Part shown: positions 1 to 11,759 of the stretch, in pieces
How the letters are laid out: the number at the start of each line of letters is the position of its first letter
Numbering within the stretch: the first letter of the stretch is position 1
Notes under the pieces: model-generated
Databases searched by the model: none
The model's input: only the letters and a program-made list of their open reading frames with translations
Told to the model about the DNA's origin: nothing
Assembly (NCBI GenBank): GCA_002150815.3
Contig: NDFF03000316.1
Span: forward strand, 1-64,000
Length of the DNA stretch: 64,000 nt
Source: Grammothele lineata
Taxonomy: Eukaryota > Basidiomycota > Agaricomycetes > Polyporales > Polyporaceae
Reading direction: 5' to 3'
Made by a program: the position numbers and the translations under genes

Positions 1-1715
1 GTAAAATAGGTATGTCTTGTCTATGTCTTGAGTCAACAAAGGCTGTCTTACGGATACCCTAAATTGTCTTGTAAATACCTTAACCCCTTTGTGCAGCTTT
101 TAATGCATTTACCTAGCTTCATAATAAGTCTTGATATATGAGCCATTTAGTCTCTGTGCTCCAAAGTCTTTATTCAAGTCTTTACTTATGGTCTTAGCTG
201 GTCTTAGCCAAGACCAAGGGCAGTCTTGATAAGAATTTGACGCTGCCCAGTGAAGACCACTCAAAGACACCGGAAGACAGATGGGCCTTTCCTGATGTGG
301 ACGGTGGACGGTGCTGAGTAGCACGTATGTAGCGGCCTCGTGTCCGATCGACCCGAGATATTTGACCTAGTGGCGTGCATACAACGCCGACCGAGAGGCG
401 AGCAGCCTGTAGGAGATGAGAAGGGGACGCAATGATAAACACATAATAGGGCGAGGCACCACGCTCACAACATCGCGAGCTTGGGTCTAAGACATGTATT
501 AGACTTGCTGCGCATACGCGCAAACGTAGTAAGTGCCGTAGATCAATGGATAGGCTACGGACTGGCTATCGAGAGAACTGGGGGAAGTTCTGCGTGCGCA
601 TTTGACCCTCATTAGCGTCTTAAAGAAAGATCAGGACTCCGAATACGGATGTTGCCAGGTCTCAGCAGATCCGGGGTTACTATGTCCTCTGCCCGTACTC
701 AGATATTGCCAAGTCACGGTAAGCGGGTAACTAGACGAGATGCGGAGCTGCCGAGAGTACAAGTTGTTAAATGGAGGATGTACAGTGGCGTATCGGGCAT
801 ACACTTCGTACACGGAGCGCCACTGCAAGAGCATAGGATACAATCGAGCCTAGGGGGGTTCGCGAAAACACGCTGGCCCCATACTCGCGTTCGCAAACGT
901 TGCACAAGAACGCTGCAGACTACTGTACTCTCAAGAGCACGCAAACGTGCAGCGGCGATACGGGGGGGTGGCGGAAATTGCACTCACCACGCTGACCTTA
1001 AGCAGGGTCATTGATCGTCTCGTCGCCAGGGCCTGAAAAATCGAAGAGATAAGACAAAAACGGGGAGCATGGTCCTGTGCCTGCCGGATGTATATCAGGT
1101 GCTGAGAATCTTGAGGTAGAGACACAGAGGATGGTCGCGCAAGTAAAAGAGGACGAGTGAGGGCGACGTTTACAGCTATAGGAGACACTGTGTTAAGTGG
1201 GTGCATCGTGGATGGAAATTGAGTGGCCCGGGAGCGCACCGATATGCAGGTTTCGAAGACGCCTTGGCCATGCCTACTGACCATCCGGGATCAGGCGCGT
1301 TCTGCATCTCGCTGCATAGCGTCGCGTGCCGCATAGCTTCCCAATCTCCTGTCATCACATCGAAAATGTGGGCTGGATTTTGGGGGGTTGCGTCGGTCGT
1401 TGTTGCTAGGCGGAATAGGAGAGGGATACTTGGGAGGCTGTGCAGCAATGCATCAGTCTGCGTGGGGCGTATATGAGGGGAAAACTGTCTTCATAGAGCC
1501 GTTCTAAGGCTGGTAGGGGGTCCTGGTCCGAGGATGGTGGGAGCTTGGCGATTGGCAGTCTGATGAGTCGGTGATTGTTCAGCGGGAAGAGGTACACCAG
1601 AGCTTCGGAAAACGAGAGGAAGTAGAGAAGAGACATGGTAGGAAACAGGACGAAGATCACATAATTGACTAAGAGTGCGTGAGGCTGAGCGTGCCCGACC
1701 TTGCAGGCCTGTTGA
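1..1715. other. Non-coding or decayed sequence upstream of the hAT element
   Basis: I found no convincing gene. From about 310 the sequence is shared with copy B (9580-11075). Some similarity is preserved at the peptide level on the minus strand: around 1440-1620 and 10800-10990 both copies encode PALERLYEDSF and a following RRLMH, and around 1020-1200 both encode NTVSPIAVNVA. That hints at a decayed minus-strand gene, but I recognise no family and stop codons break the frames. The first 300 bases hold only AT-rich sequence with repeated GTCTTG-like words. Confidence 0.4.
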
Positions 1716-1736
1716 GACTCGGATAGGGTACAGTGA
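1716..1736 (+). repeat. Left end of the hAT element: target duplication plus inverted repeat
   Basis: Bases 1716-1723 are the target-site copy GACTCGGA and 1724-1736 are the terminal inverted repeat TAGGGTACAGTGA. Confidence 0.9.
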
Positions 1737-3081
1737 AGATATACCTAATTGCTAACAGCCTGTTTATAACAGGTGTTCTGAACTTGTTATGAACTGTTAT
1801 GCACTAGACGCCCCTAGACACCCTGTTCCGAAGTGTGCATAATACTGAACGCTTGATGCCGCTACGCAGATATTATCGATAAATCGCCCACCGAGATTTA
1901 CTCGGCGTCGTTCCCTCGTAAGTAGCCTGCAGGTCGTTGTGCTATGACTATTTGGTTGCGGTAGAATCGGACATCCTCAGACAGCCTTCGCCAACTACAT
2001 CAAATTCGATCTTCATCCCACCATCGCACGGTGATGGTAGAGGGGGTGATAGCGGAGTTCCAGCGTGGCGGCACGGAATGGCTCACAACACTTGGGCTAG
2101 CGGTTGCAGCAAATGAGTTCCGGAGCTAGCTCATAGCCTACACGAAGGGTAAGTATCCATTCAATGTGCCCACTGTGGACATGAATGCTGGAGAGGGACG
2201 TCCTGTCTTGCTGTAATGGCAGACACGTCTTCCTCACCCCCACGCGCGAGTATCGGCGGTATGACACTTTCCATTCCTATACTATCCAGCCCCTTCTAAT
2301 GCCTATTCAAGTCGCTCGCAGCCAAGCAATACTCGGCAGCCATCAACTCAACGGGGGACGAGTGAACGGCCGCGAACTTCACATAGTTCAACTCCGCCGT
2401 GAGGAACCGCCAGAGTGTAAGGACACAGACATGATTCAGATCCGGCAGTGGTATTTACGGGCGGTACGAGATATATTTGGGCTTACAATGGATGCTCTCG
2501 CTCACGACGTCACTACAGAACAACCCAACGAAAGCGATAACCTGTCCGACCCTCCGTTGGAGCGAGCTTGAAGTGGAGATCGTATCCAGGAATGCTGGTG
2601 GGGAGACCCTGGAGGATGAGGTGTTCTTCGAGGATTGGCTTACCGAGGGAGAGACGTCCGAGTCGACGGCAGCTCTAACGCCGAGGGCGAAATATTTCGC
2701 TCTAGATGAGGAAGTAGACTTGAGCTTGAAGTCTTTGGGTCGATTCCTGAGTGACGAGGCGAAGGTAAGTCACCTAGAGGGAGGGTATGAGGAGGAGGAC
2801 GGGCCGGAGGATGATAGTAGCGACGATGACGACGACAATAATGACGGGGCTGAAATGAGGGCGAGCAAACGGGCACGAGTGGCGAGCGGCGGCGGGTCTG
2901 ACTGGGAATGGTAGTGGTTTCGCACAGTTATGAATGCGGCCCGATGTATTATGAACCAATACTAACAGTTAATAACAACTCTGTTACTAACTGTTCCGAA
3001 CCCTTGTTCAAAACCCCCTAAGACCCCGCCGGGGTTTCTAACTGTGCGTTATTATCTCGGAGAATTTCTCACTGTACCCTA
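1724..3081. mobile_element. Non-autonomous hAT-type DNA transposon (1358 bp)
   Basis: The ends are perfect 13-bp inverted repeats: TAGGGTACAGTGA at 1724-1736 and its exact complement TCACTGTACCCTA at 3069-3081. They are flanked by an identical 8-bp duplication, GACTCGGA, at 1716-1723 and 3082-3089. Copy B carries a single GACTCGGA at 11076-11083 with the same flanks (GGCCT before, GCGGCCT after), which is the empty site. An 8-bp target duplication and short ends of the TAGGG/CAGGG type are the signature of the hAT superfamily. Sub-terminal regions carry repeated AACTGTTA/AACAGTTA words (near 1780 and 2965), as expected for transposase binding. The element is too short for a full hAT transposase, so it would depend on a helper in trans. 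The superfamily call rests on ends and target site only. Confidence 0.85.
2185..2914 (+). CDS. Putative ORF(s) inside the hAT element, unknown function
   Basis: Two overlapping open frames cover this stretch: 2185-2571 and 2477-2914. A frameshift or an unrecognised intron would be needed to join them. The second ends in a strongly acidic run (Glu/Asp-rich, around 2785-2850), then a basic cluster SKRARVA resembling a nuclear signal, and finishes SDWEW. I see no BED zinc finger, DDE-type catalytic block or hAT dimerisation motif that I could name. It may be the 3' remnant of a transposase gene or an unrelated passenger sequence. No start is well supported. Confidence 0.3.
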
Positions 3082-3089
3082 GACTCGGA
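3069..3089 (-). repeat. Right end of the hAT element: inverted repeat plus target duplication
   Basis: Bases 3069-3081 are the exact complement of the left terminal repeat. Bases 3082-3089 repeat the target sequence GACTCGGA. Confidence 0.9.
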
Positions 3090-3799
3090 GCGGCCTAAGC
3101 GGCGGAGAGCGAAGACGACAGTTTTGACTCGCGGCTGTCGGCACACAGTCGGACCGGACCGGACCGGCCCCGGCTTCCGCCCAAACTTCGTTAAACGCGG
3201 AGTTGCTCAGAGTGTCGGTGCGCTGCCCTCACTCGTCTTCTTCCTGTGCTCGCTCTTCTTGCTCCCTCGATCCTGTCTCCCTGCGCCATCTCCTCGTACT
3301 ACCCGTCTCTCATCGCGATGGTTCCCCAGCGCTCGACTCTCGCCGATGGCCGCTCGCAGTGCCCGGCTTATGCGCCTACGCAGAAGGCCGTGCAACTTCC
3401 GCTCCCTTTTAGCATACCCCTCGACTTTCGCCTCTCCATACTGTCTTCCACTATCATCCAACCTCGGTCCCCTCAAAGTCCTTACTACTACCTCAGAACG
3501 AGCGAGCATCAACGCCTGTAGTCAGGGAGCGTTCTCGCTCGCCCTTTAACAGCACCTCCGAAGGCAACGTGCCGCACACACCCAACGAACATGCATAGAA
3601 CCATGCAGAGCACACGGCCCCTGACCAGAGAACCTAGGTCGATGGCCACGCAGATGCAATTAGCGGGCGAAACTAGGCCCGTCGGTTCCAGTGCTCCATC
3701 AGCCTCGCGAGCGTCGTTTCGTAGAACAGAGACAGGAGCGCAGAATAGAGCAGCGAGAGGCGGAGGAGGACGGAACGCGCTACTAGAAGGGGCAGTGGG

Positions 3800-6330
3800 A
3801 AAAGGTGCACGAAGAGGTACGTCGTCGTGGGATCTCTGCGTCTTACCTACTTAACGTGCGTGCTCAGGATCCCCTACGAGATAGTTGGGGCGACACGCCG
3901 TTGAATACGTCTCAGTGAGTCAGAAGTAAGTCAACCATTCTCATGAAGGCTGCACGTACTGACACTCTTTGTAAATAAGCTGCTCGACGATGTCCAAGAC
4001 GCTGCGAACAAACGCGAGGACAACTGGGTTATCTTCGGCACACGCGTTCGTCATACACGTCCGCGCTGTACGTGTTTGCGCGCGCGCACTGCAGCCGGCG
4101 CAAGTCACCTTTGTCGAACGTTCACCCCTCGCTCAGGGGCGAAGATCCTGTCCCTGGTTTTCGCCACCAGTCTACCACGATCCAAGGCGTACTCACAGTT
4201 CCCCGACAAGGTTTCGCCGACAATGGTGTATTGGGCGGAAGACATCGTGCGTGACCCAATAGTCCTTGTCGACGGCGTGATTCAGCGGCCCCCTCACTAG
4301 ATCAGATCAAGATGTCGTACTGAGGAGGATGATACGCCAGTACTACATCAAGACACGAAGGGTTCGCACTTTTGACACGAAGTCGAAACGGCGTTGCTGA
4401 CATATCGTTATTAGCTGCACGTATCGGTCTCCCGCTCAGATCCCCAGCCGTTTCAAGGAGAGGATGTCTCCATACCACGAGGATAGTATGATCAGGTATG
4501 TTTGCCCATCGGATATTGAGCGCTATTGATGCTGACTGCGTTTACAGGAAGATGCAGATTCCTCGCATATAGGGAACGGACGCGACTAGATCGTCCGCTC
4601 TTAGATCTGCGGGTGCGTCTCCTCGGACATGTTGTGGCCGCGCGCGCTAACGTGTTCGCAGTCCCCGATCACGCAGTCTACCCTCAGCTTATAAGGATGG
4701 ATATCCGAGATCTTTCGATTGCGGTTCTATACTATGCCAGACCTGGAAAACAAGGTAAGAAGCGTCTGCTGTGATTCTAGAGGGATTGTCACTAATCACA
4801 ATGCACATAGGCTGTTTAACTCATAGGACTTCTTGCTTCGCGGTGAGGAGATCCTTTCGAATAGCCAGCACGTCTACATCCCGCTGTTGCTTGAAGGGTG
4901 GGTGGGTGGAGTCGGGGTCGACCTCGAGATCGTGAGGGATTATGTCGACGGCTTCAGGTGGGGCTGCGCCCCGCCGGTAGGTTGCTTTTGTCGTCTGATA
5001 CGCCGTGGTTCTGATATCATGACGCGCATCACAGTGGAGACGGCACGGTCTCCAGCGCGTTGTTATACTCCTCAAGTTCGGTCACGCACGTTGGGCGAGC
5101 CTGTTCCCGTGAGATCCATGCAGCTTCGACATGTGTGGGGAGGATCTCTCAGATGTCGCGCCCACCATCGTAAGCTCACACATCTCGCACGGGTCTAATC
5201 GCGAGTTATCCCGTTCCAGTCTTTCGAGCATCAAGGGGATATTCCCTGGTAATGTATGTTGACGTGTCTGTTCCGAACGATCCCAGAGTCTAAGGCAGCC
5301 CCACACCGCGCATCGCGAAATACAACGTCGCGACAAGCACACGTTGGGTCGACCCCGCGTAGACGATCCGGCGCGGCAAGGCTACCAGTGCAGCCGTGGG
5401 TTAGAATCGTACAAGACAGCTTCGTGATCATGTTTAGAACCCTTCTGTGCGCCGTCGAGAGACCCCGCGCGTCGGCAAGGTATTCCTTGTAGAGACTCGC
5501 GAAGATGGTCTCAAGCCCGTGGCATATCAATCCAACTGAGCTGCGCCCGGCCGAGCACAAGACTCTGCGCCGGTAGGTGCATCGTGCCGAGCGCCAGAGT
5601 GCGAAGATCGCTGAGGTCGGACAGATTGCGGACAAGATGTGGATAGGGGCACGCGGCGGGGCAATGTAAGGAGTGGGAAGTGAACCGGGGGAGAACGCAG
5701 GTAGATCTGACGGACTCGAGGCCGTTTGATGATATGGTTCATCGCCGATACTTCTACGCGATCGACAAGGACGGCAAGGTGAGTCGTCGTTGCTGTTCCT
5801 TTCGGGCCAGGACCGGCGCTGACACACATATTCGTTCGTCAAGCATGCGCGATGGCTGTCCTCCTCCAGCTTGCGCCAAAACACGACTTCCAGATCGAGT
5901 GTGCCCCCCTCTCATTCCCCGACACGCCCTTTGGCGTCATTGAGTACATCCTTGCCCACGTCATCAAGAAGCTCGGCGACGCCGGCGTCGAACAAGCCAC
6001 GTTCGGCGCGGGGCAGGTCGCAGGCGGCTGAGAACGTGCATGGGTTCCGCATCAAGACGTTGGAGAAGGCGTACAACGGACCCTTCGTCGACGTTCCATC
6101 TGACGAACAAGGGCACTTTTAGGAGTATGTTCGGGACGTGGTAGGATCTAGTGAGTTGTCGTTCATCGCGTATTGTGCGCGTGGAGATAATGCGCGATGC
6201 TGATGCTTGTGTTCGTACAGTTGTACATCTGTTATCCGAAGGGCGGGCTGTGGATGGAGGGGATAGAAGCTATCATGGCTATGCTCCAGAAACCGAAGTA
6301 AGGTTTGCCTATGGTACGGCCTTCGGGGGA
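3800..6330 (+). pseudogene. ErdS-like pseudogene, copy A: aspartyl-tRNA synthetase fused to DUF2156
   Basis: Fragments in the right order match cytosolic aspartyl-tRNA synthetase (AspRS) and then a DUF2156 (LPG synthase C-terminal) transferase. The AspRS part shows the anticodon-binding OB fold (about 4016-4268: TTIQGVLT, then VSPTMVYWAEDIVRDPIVL in another frame), TRLDRPLLDLR (about 4580-4615), MRGEEILS-like LRGEEILSNSQH (4836-4870), DYVDGFRWG (4937-4965) and the C-terminal GLQRVVILLKFGHARWASLFP followed by an in-frame TGA at 5110-5112, where the family has FPRDP. The DUF2156 half follows: YFYAIDKDGKV (about 5747-5780), QLAPKHDFQIE then FGVIEYILAHV (5850-5970), TFGAG (about 6000) and YPKGGL (about 6231). 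Frames change repeatedly, so it is dead. An AspRS-DUF2156 fusion is the architecture of ergosteryl-3-beta-O-aspartate synthase, which moves Asp from Asp-tRNA to ergosterol. That function is known for the family; this copy cannot be assumed to have it. Confidence 0.75.
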
Positions 6331-6339
6331 ACCTCGGCG

Positions 6340-7090
6340 TGCGGCGACGCTCGCAACCGTCACCTTTGGTCTACATATCTGACTATCGTTTGGCTAGTTC
6401 GCGATACAATACACGTACGTTCTATTTCTGCCTCCACTCTTCATCGCCATCTACATTTTCGTCCGTGTTGTATCCTCGTCGTTTGACTCACCTGTTCCTC
6501 GCCGTATACGTGCATCCCTGTTCCCGCTCTCTCATGGTTCGATAGGTACTTATTCTTTCGTCGTGACTGACTTTCACGCCACCTCCTACATGAGGTCCAG
6601 GATGTCCAGCATCATTTACATAATGTAATACGCGGATGATACTCTATCTCACTCCCGCCACGAAGCCTCGTTGACACCTCTGATCACATCATGTCCGTTC
6701 ACGCGGCATTGCGCTATAACTTGCTTCGGTATGGACAACCGGCGAACTCCGAAACCCAATAGAGGGGCGTGAACAGAACGTCTTGGATGTCTGATAATCC
6801 TGGAGCGTTGGAACGTCTACTAGAGCAACTGGCATCTATGTCGATGTCCTTCCATCTTCGTAATTACGAACAGTGCGCGCACTTCGGTCGATATCTCGGG
6901 TGAGTGTTACGAACCTTGTTCGGTAGGTTATTGAATACGACGACGTCCTTCACGGGACACGGAAATCAGGTACTCTCATGGATCTCGGAACTTGTCGCTG
7001 GAGACGAGTTAAGGTGCGTCTCAGTGTGTTCCGGACTAACGAGCGAGTCACGGTTGCACCGTTTGAAGACCTTGACAGTTCCACACAGAT
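6340..7090. other. Stretch between the ErdS remnant and the membrane protein gene
   Basis: No gene was recognised. Copy B lacks the equivalent of about 5700-6920; similarity between copies resumes near 6940 (GACACGGAAATCAGGTAC in both copies, 13706 in copy B). Confidence 0.5.
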
Positions 7091-7096
7091 GAATGC

Positions 7097-7103
7097 TATA
7101 AAA
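7097..7103 (+). promoter_or_regulatory. TATA box of DUF6533 gene, copy A
   Basis: TATAAAA lies 111 bp before the proposed ATG at 7214. Copy B keeps the same motif at 13839-13845 at a similar distance. Confidence 0.6.
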
Positions 7104-7213
7104 ACGTGCCTGGGCTGCGCCATCTTGCTGCCCGCTCACCGCCCCCTTCCTATCGTTCTCATTCGCTTTCTCTGGCCCTCTACTCCGACCCAGTATCGAA
7201 GACGTGAGTCGAA

Positions 7214-9071
7214 ATGTCTTCGGTCGCTCCTGCAGAGGCGGCGGAAGTCATCGCTGAGATCAGCTATGCGTGAGTTACTCTATAGCACGATGACACCACA
7301 TAATCTCGCTAGAACTGAAATCGGACGGTCTTGATGTGCAGATACACAACCAACTGCGTCGGAGTGGCTGTCACCGGTCCGCACACAATGTTCAGATGCG
7401 AACGGCTTGGGCTCATTGATTTGGCAGCACTGCTAGCCTACGAATGGTGTATCACCCTTGGCGACGAGGTCAACCTCTTCTGGAGAAATAAGACGTCTCT
7501 CGCAACGTGGCTTTTTGTGCTCAACAGATACCTTCCTCTGATGGGTCAGGTGGTAGTATGGCTGAATTTCATGGTAAACTCGGAAGAAGTATGCACTTGC
7601 ATGCTTGCATTATTGAACAGTGACAACTGACTTTACACCAGAGGTACGCGTCTTAGGTCGCTACTCATGGCGGCACTCGTAGGTTGATCATATCTTGTAC
7701 TATTGCGGGTCACTGGCTACATGACAAGTTGTAAAGCGTACAACATTACAGCAAGCATCATTGCATTATCGCAATATATCCCGTGGATGCGTGGGTGAAC
7801 TCATCTAATGCATCGCTGAAAGTACTGATATCTCATTCCTAGTATTCTCCAGCCTTCGGTTGTATGCACTCTCAGGTGGGAGGCAGATGTGGCTTGCAAT
7901 TTCTGTAGCAATCTTGTCAGCGGGCCCGGTTATCATCAATGCTGTATGTGTTGCTTCGGCAAATCTTTACGTGTCCTGACTACTTGCTCTTGCTGAGCAG
8001 ATAGCTGAGGGTCTCTGGTCAGAAATTGAATTTGACTCAGTGAATGGATGTCTGCAATCCATTTCAACGCCACCTATGCCAGATCTCGTGTAAGCATTCA
8101 CAGAACATTAGCATGGGTGTGTATCAGGCAGCTCATGCAGGTCACAGATGTACGTGTACATCAACACATTTATGCCCATCCATTCTGACTTGTTTTGATT
8201 ATCTCTAGTTGCTATAGTATCACGCGGCGTACTCATCCTTGCAGACGTCATAGTAATTGGGGCAACATGGCTTAACCAGTCTGTCCGGTCCTCCGCTCTC
8301 TCAGGCGCAAATGAAGTCAACATCCCGTCGTTCTCCAAAGTTCTTTTGATTGACGGTGAGTATATAAGTCATTCTAGTGTAGTTGTAGTCATTTACAATG
8401 TTTAGGGTCTGTATATTTTATGTAGGTGGAAAGAAGGACTCCAATAGCACGATTAGTCACTAAGATTGAATGTGTGGCCCTCCGTGAAGAATCCTTGCTG
8501 CCCTGAACACGTTGCATCTCGCGTTCAACTTGTCGTCCGTACGTGAATTGCCTAACTTCCACCTGTGCTTTAATTCATGATAAACTCATTCAATACCTTT
8601 ACGTTTGCAGATTGCCAATGGAGCGATATCTGGGGATGCTTCAAGCTACACGATCCAATTTACAGAGCCGTATAGACATCCCACCCAATCACTACTGCTT
8701 AAGCTGATCACTATGTCTGTAGACTCACCGCCATTCTCGTCTCCCGCTTCATGCTCGATCTCCAACGGGTCAGAGCGCGGACAGAGGGAAACCACTCCAG
8801 CCAGTCTTTCCCAGGCTCGCTCTCGTTCCGCGCCAATTCTCCTGCACTCGGCTCTATCGGCACAGCTCTCCAGCCATCTGATATCCTGGGATCTGCGGAC
8901 GACGTTGACGAGGAAGACTCTGTGCGAGGCGTACACGCGCAAGACGGGCAAGCAGACCTCAACTCGAATGAAGAGGGGACGGATTTGGACGATAGGGCGT
9001 TTGCGGAGGATGCGGAGGCGGGAATAGTCGAGGTCAGACGGGAAGAATCGTATCCCGAGAGCTCAGCCTAA
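7214..9071 (+). CDS. DUF6533-type seven-helix membrane protein, copy A
   Basis: A multi-exon gene of a family very common in agaricomycetes: a short N terminus, the DUF6533 segment, several membrane helices and a hydrophilic acidic tail. Exons 7214-7269, 7342-7376 and 7428-7588 join in frame to give MSSVAPAEAAEVIAEIS and then ALLAYEWCITLGDEVNLFW and LFVLNRYLPL, the DUF6533 signature. Later exons, each with GT-AG borders, give IALSQYIPWMR (about 7760-7792), SSLRLYALSGG (about 7850), LILADVIVIGATWLN (about 8240), LAALNTLHLAFNLSS (about 8495) and SRFMLDLQRV (about 8740), ending in a tail rich in Asp/Glu (stop at 9069-9071). The junction between 7589 and 7735 is unclear and may need a very small exon. 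The protein's role is unknown. It follows the ErdS remnant in both block copies. Confidence 0.65.
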
Positions 9072-9547
9072 CTGAACATATACCCTTCATGAAACCACTC
9101 GAAGAGTGGCGCCGCTGGATATATTCTCGGTTTCTTGATGCATGATATGTACTCCAATGAATCGCTCTCTATCTATCCGCTAGATCGTAGGAGTTTCTTG
9201 TAAAATTCATATGTATCAGCTTTACGTTCTGTCTGGTTATCGAAGAATATACGATACCCTGCCTGTGTTTGAACATCTCCGAGTTGGAACGCATGCACCC
9301 TATCCGCTTTCCCCTGCGTGGGGCAACTCATGTGCCTGCTAGCATGGATTAGCTAAGAGCAACGTCGAGGACTTGCAACTCGTCGTACCTTTCACCAGAA
9401 GCTAGATTTGAAGACAGGCTTCGGTTTGTGAGCTTTCGGAACTCAGTCCGGTTTCGCTGTGCATTGCGAGTCTAAAACACATATACACCTATGATAGACA
9501 GAATGCCCGACTGAGTCACTGACGTAACGAGATAGAATGATTGATAA
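9072..9547. other. 3' flank of copy A and junction to copy B
   Basis: No gene seen. Similarity with the 3' flank of copy B (15840-16147) runs to about 9380. The sequence CCTCGGACGC at about 9548 recurs at about 16213, marking where each repeat unit seems to begin. Confidence 0.5.
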
Positions 9548-11759
9548 CCTCGGACGCTCCGTCGAGCATGCACAACGAACGGTGCTGAGTGCCTGCTCTG
9601 TAGCACACCTGTAGCGGCATCATTCCCAGGACCTAGCGTGCTCTACATAGCGGCGGGAATATGACGCCTGCCGAGAGAGGATGAAATAAAGATGGGGCGG
9701 ACACCATGACGAATGCATTTATCGGGGGCGAAGGATCACGCTCACAGCATTGCGAGATTGGATTGAAGACTTGCGTGAGACGTGCAGCGCGTGCGCGGGA
9801 AACGTAGGAAATGCCGCCGATTAGTAAAGAGGTGGCGGGTTGGCTACCGAGGGGACTCAGGGAAGACCTGCGCGCGTATTTAACCGTCACCAGCGTCTTG
9901 GGGAAAGATTATAATATGTCAAAGCTCGGAATACGGATCGTGCTGAAGCTACGTGGGTCTCCGAGACACTCGTTGGCCCACAATCCGTGCCAGATCTCAG
10001 GAACGCGAGGGTTACCGCGTCTTCCAGTGGAACTCAGCTATTGCCAAGACATCATAAGTGGGTAACTAGATGAGACGTGAAACCGCCGTGAGTAAAGGCT
10101 CTCAAGTGTAGACGTCACAGTTGCGCACCTGCCATAAACCTCGTACACGGAGTGTAGTTGCAGGTGCATCGGGCACGATTGAGGGCAGAGGGATTCGGGA
10201 CAACACCCCGGCCCGCCGCCCCATACTCACGTTCCCTAATATCACACGAGAACGCTGCAGGCTACTGTACTCTCAAGAGCACGCAAACATACAGCGGCGA
10301 TAGGGGGAGTGACGGAAATTGTCCTCACCACGCTGACCTTGAGTGGTGCCATGGATCGTCCTGTAGAACTTGGCTGTCGTCAGGGCCTGAAAAATCGAAG
10401 AGATAGGACGAGAACGGGGAGCATGGCCCTGTGCTTGCCGGATGGATATCAGGTGCTGAGAATCTTGACGTAGAAACACAGAGAACGGTCGCGCAAGTAA
10501 AAGAAGACAAGTGGGTGCGACATTTACGGCTATAGGAGATACTGTATTAGATGGGTGTATCGTGGATGGAAAATGAGTGGAACGCACCGATATGTAGGTT
10601 TCGAAGACGCCTCGGCCATACCTACTGACTATCCAGAATCAGGCGTATTATGTATCTCTATGTCTCCTGGCATAGCGTTGCGTGCAGCATAGCTTCTCGG
10701 TCTCCTGCCATCGATCGAAAATGTGGGCTGGATTTGGGGGGTTTCGTCAGCACTAGTCGTTGTTGCTGTGCGGAACAGGAGAGGGATACTTGGGAGGCTG
10801 TGCAATAATGCATCAGTCTGCGTAGGGCATATGTGAGGGTAAAGCTGTCTTCATAGAGCCGTTCCAAGGCTGGCAAGGGTTCATAGTCCAAGGGTGGTGG
10901 GAGCTTGGCGATCGGCAGTCCAATCGGTGATCGTTCAGCGGGAGGAGGTAGATTTGCGAGTCCAGAGTTTCGGGAAATAAGAAGGAGTGGAGAAGAGACA
11001 TAAGAAGCAAGAATAAGATCGCATAATAGACTAAGAGCGCGTGATGCCGAGCTTGCCCGAGCTTGCAGGCCTGGGGACTCGGAGCGGCCTAAGAGAGAGC
11101 GACGATGACGATTGTGAGTCGCGGCTGTCGGTCGGCACACAGTCGGCCCGGACCGGACCGGCCCCGGCTCCCGCCCAAACTTCATCAAACGCGTTGAAGT
11201 TGCTCAGAGTGTCGGTGCGCCGCCCTCAGTCGTCTTCTCCTAGTGTACGCTCTTCTTCTTCCCTCAATCTTGTCTCCCTGGGACACCTCTTCGCACTACC
11301 CGTCTCTCAACGCGATGGTCCCCCAGCGCTCGACCCTCGTCGATGGCCGCTCTCGGTACCCGGCTTACTTACGCGCCTGCGCACAAGGCCGCGCGACGTC
11401 CGCGCCCGGCCATATCCATCGATTTTCGCCCCTTCATCCTCTCTTCCATTCTCATCCAATTATGGAGCGCACATAGACTGTACCACTGCAACATAAATGT
11501 TCGCGCGACACCCCCATATCTTCAATCAGGCGAGCGTCAACACCTATGGTCAGCATTCTTACTCGCCCTTCAACAGTGTCTTCAAAAGGAGCATGCAGCA
11601 CACTCAATAGCCAAAATGACACACGTCTACGATCATGTAGAAGCAACTAGCCAAGGACATTTGGGGACGCGAGCGTTGGTTCACGCGGGCGGGCGAAGAG
11701 AACAGGATAGGGCACAGGGGACAGGGGAGGACGAGGCGCGGTATTGGAAGCGGCAGCGC

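Larger units (their letters stand above)
310..9380. repeat. Tandem duplication block, copy A
   Basis: This block is collinear with copy B (about 9548-16147). Matching landmarks include the stretch around 1020-1110 with 10385-10470, the GC-rich leader at 3125-3360 with 11110-11360, the AspRS remnants at 4000-5120 with 11900-13090, the DUF6533 gene at 7214-9071 with 13953-15761, and the tails near 9330-9380 and 16090-16147. Divergence is substantial (many substitutions and small indels), so the duplication is old. Copy A differs by a 1.36-kb transposon at 1724-3081 and by keeping about 1.2 kb (5700-6920) that copy B lost. The borders are approximate because they were judged by eye. Confidence 0.8.

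Noticed and set aside
3124..3549. Open frames in the CT-rich leader of the ErdS-like remnant
   Set aside because: The sequence is conserved between copies as DNA, but the frames are not kept between copies A and B, so it looks like promoter or UTR.
3800..6330. A functional housekeeping aspartyl-tRNA synthetase
   Set aside because: Frames shift repeatedly, TGA at 5110-5112 interrupts the C terminus, the central catalytic core is missing, and DUF2156 sequence follows.
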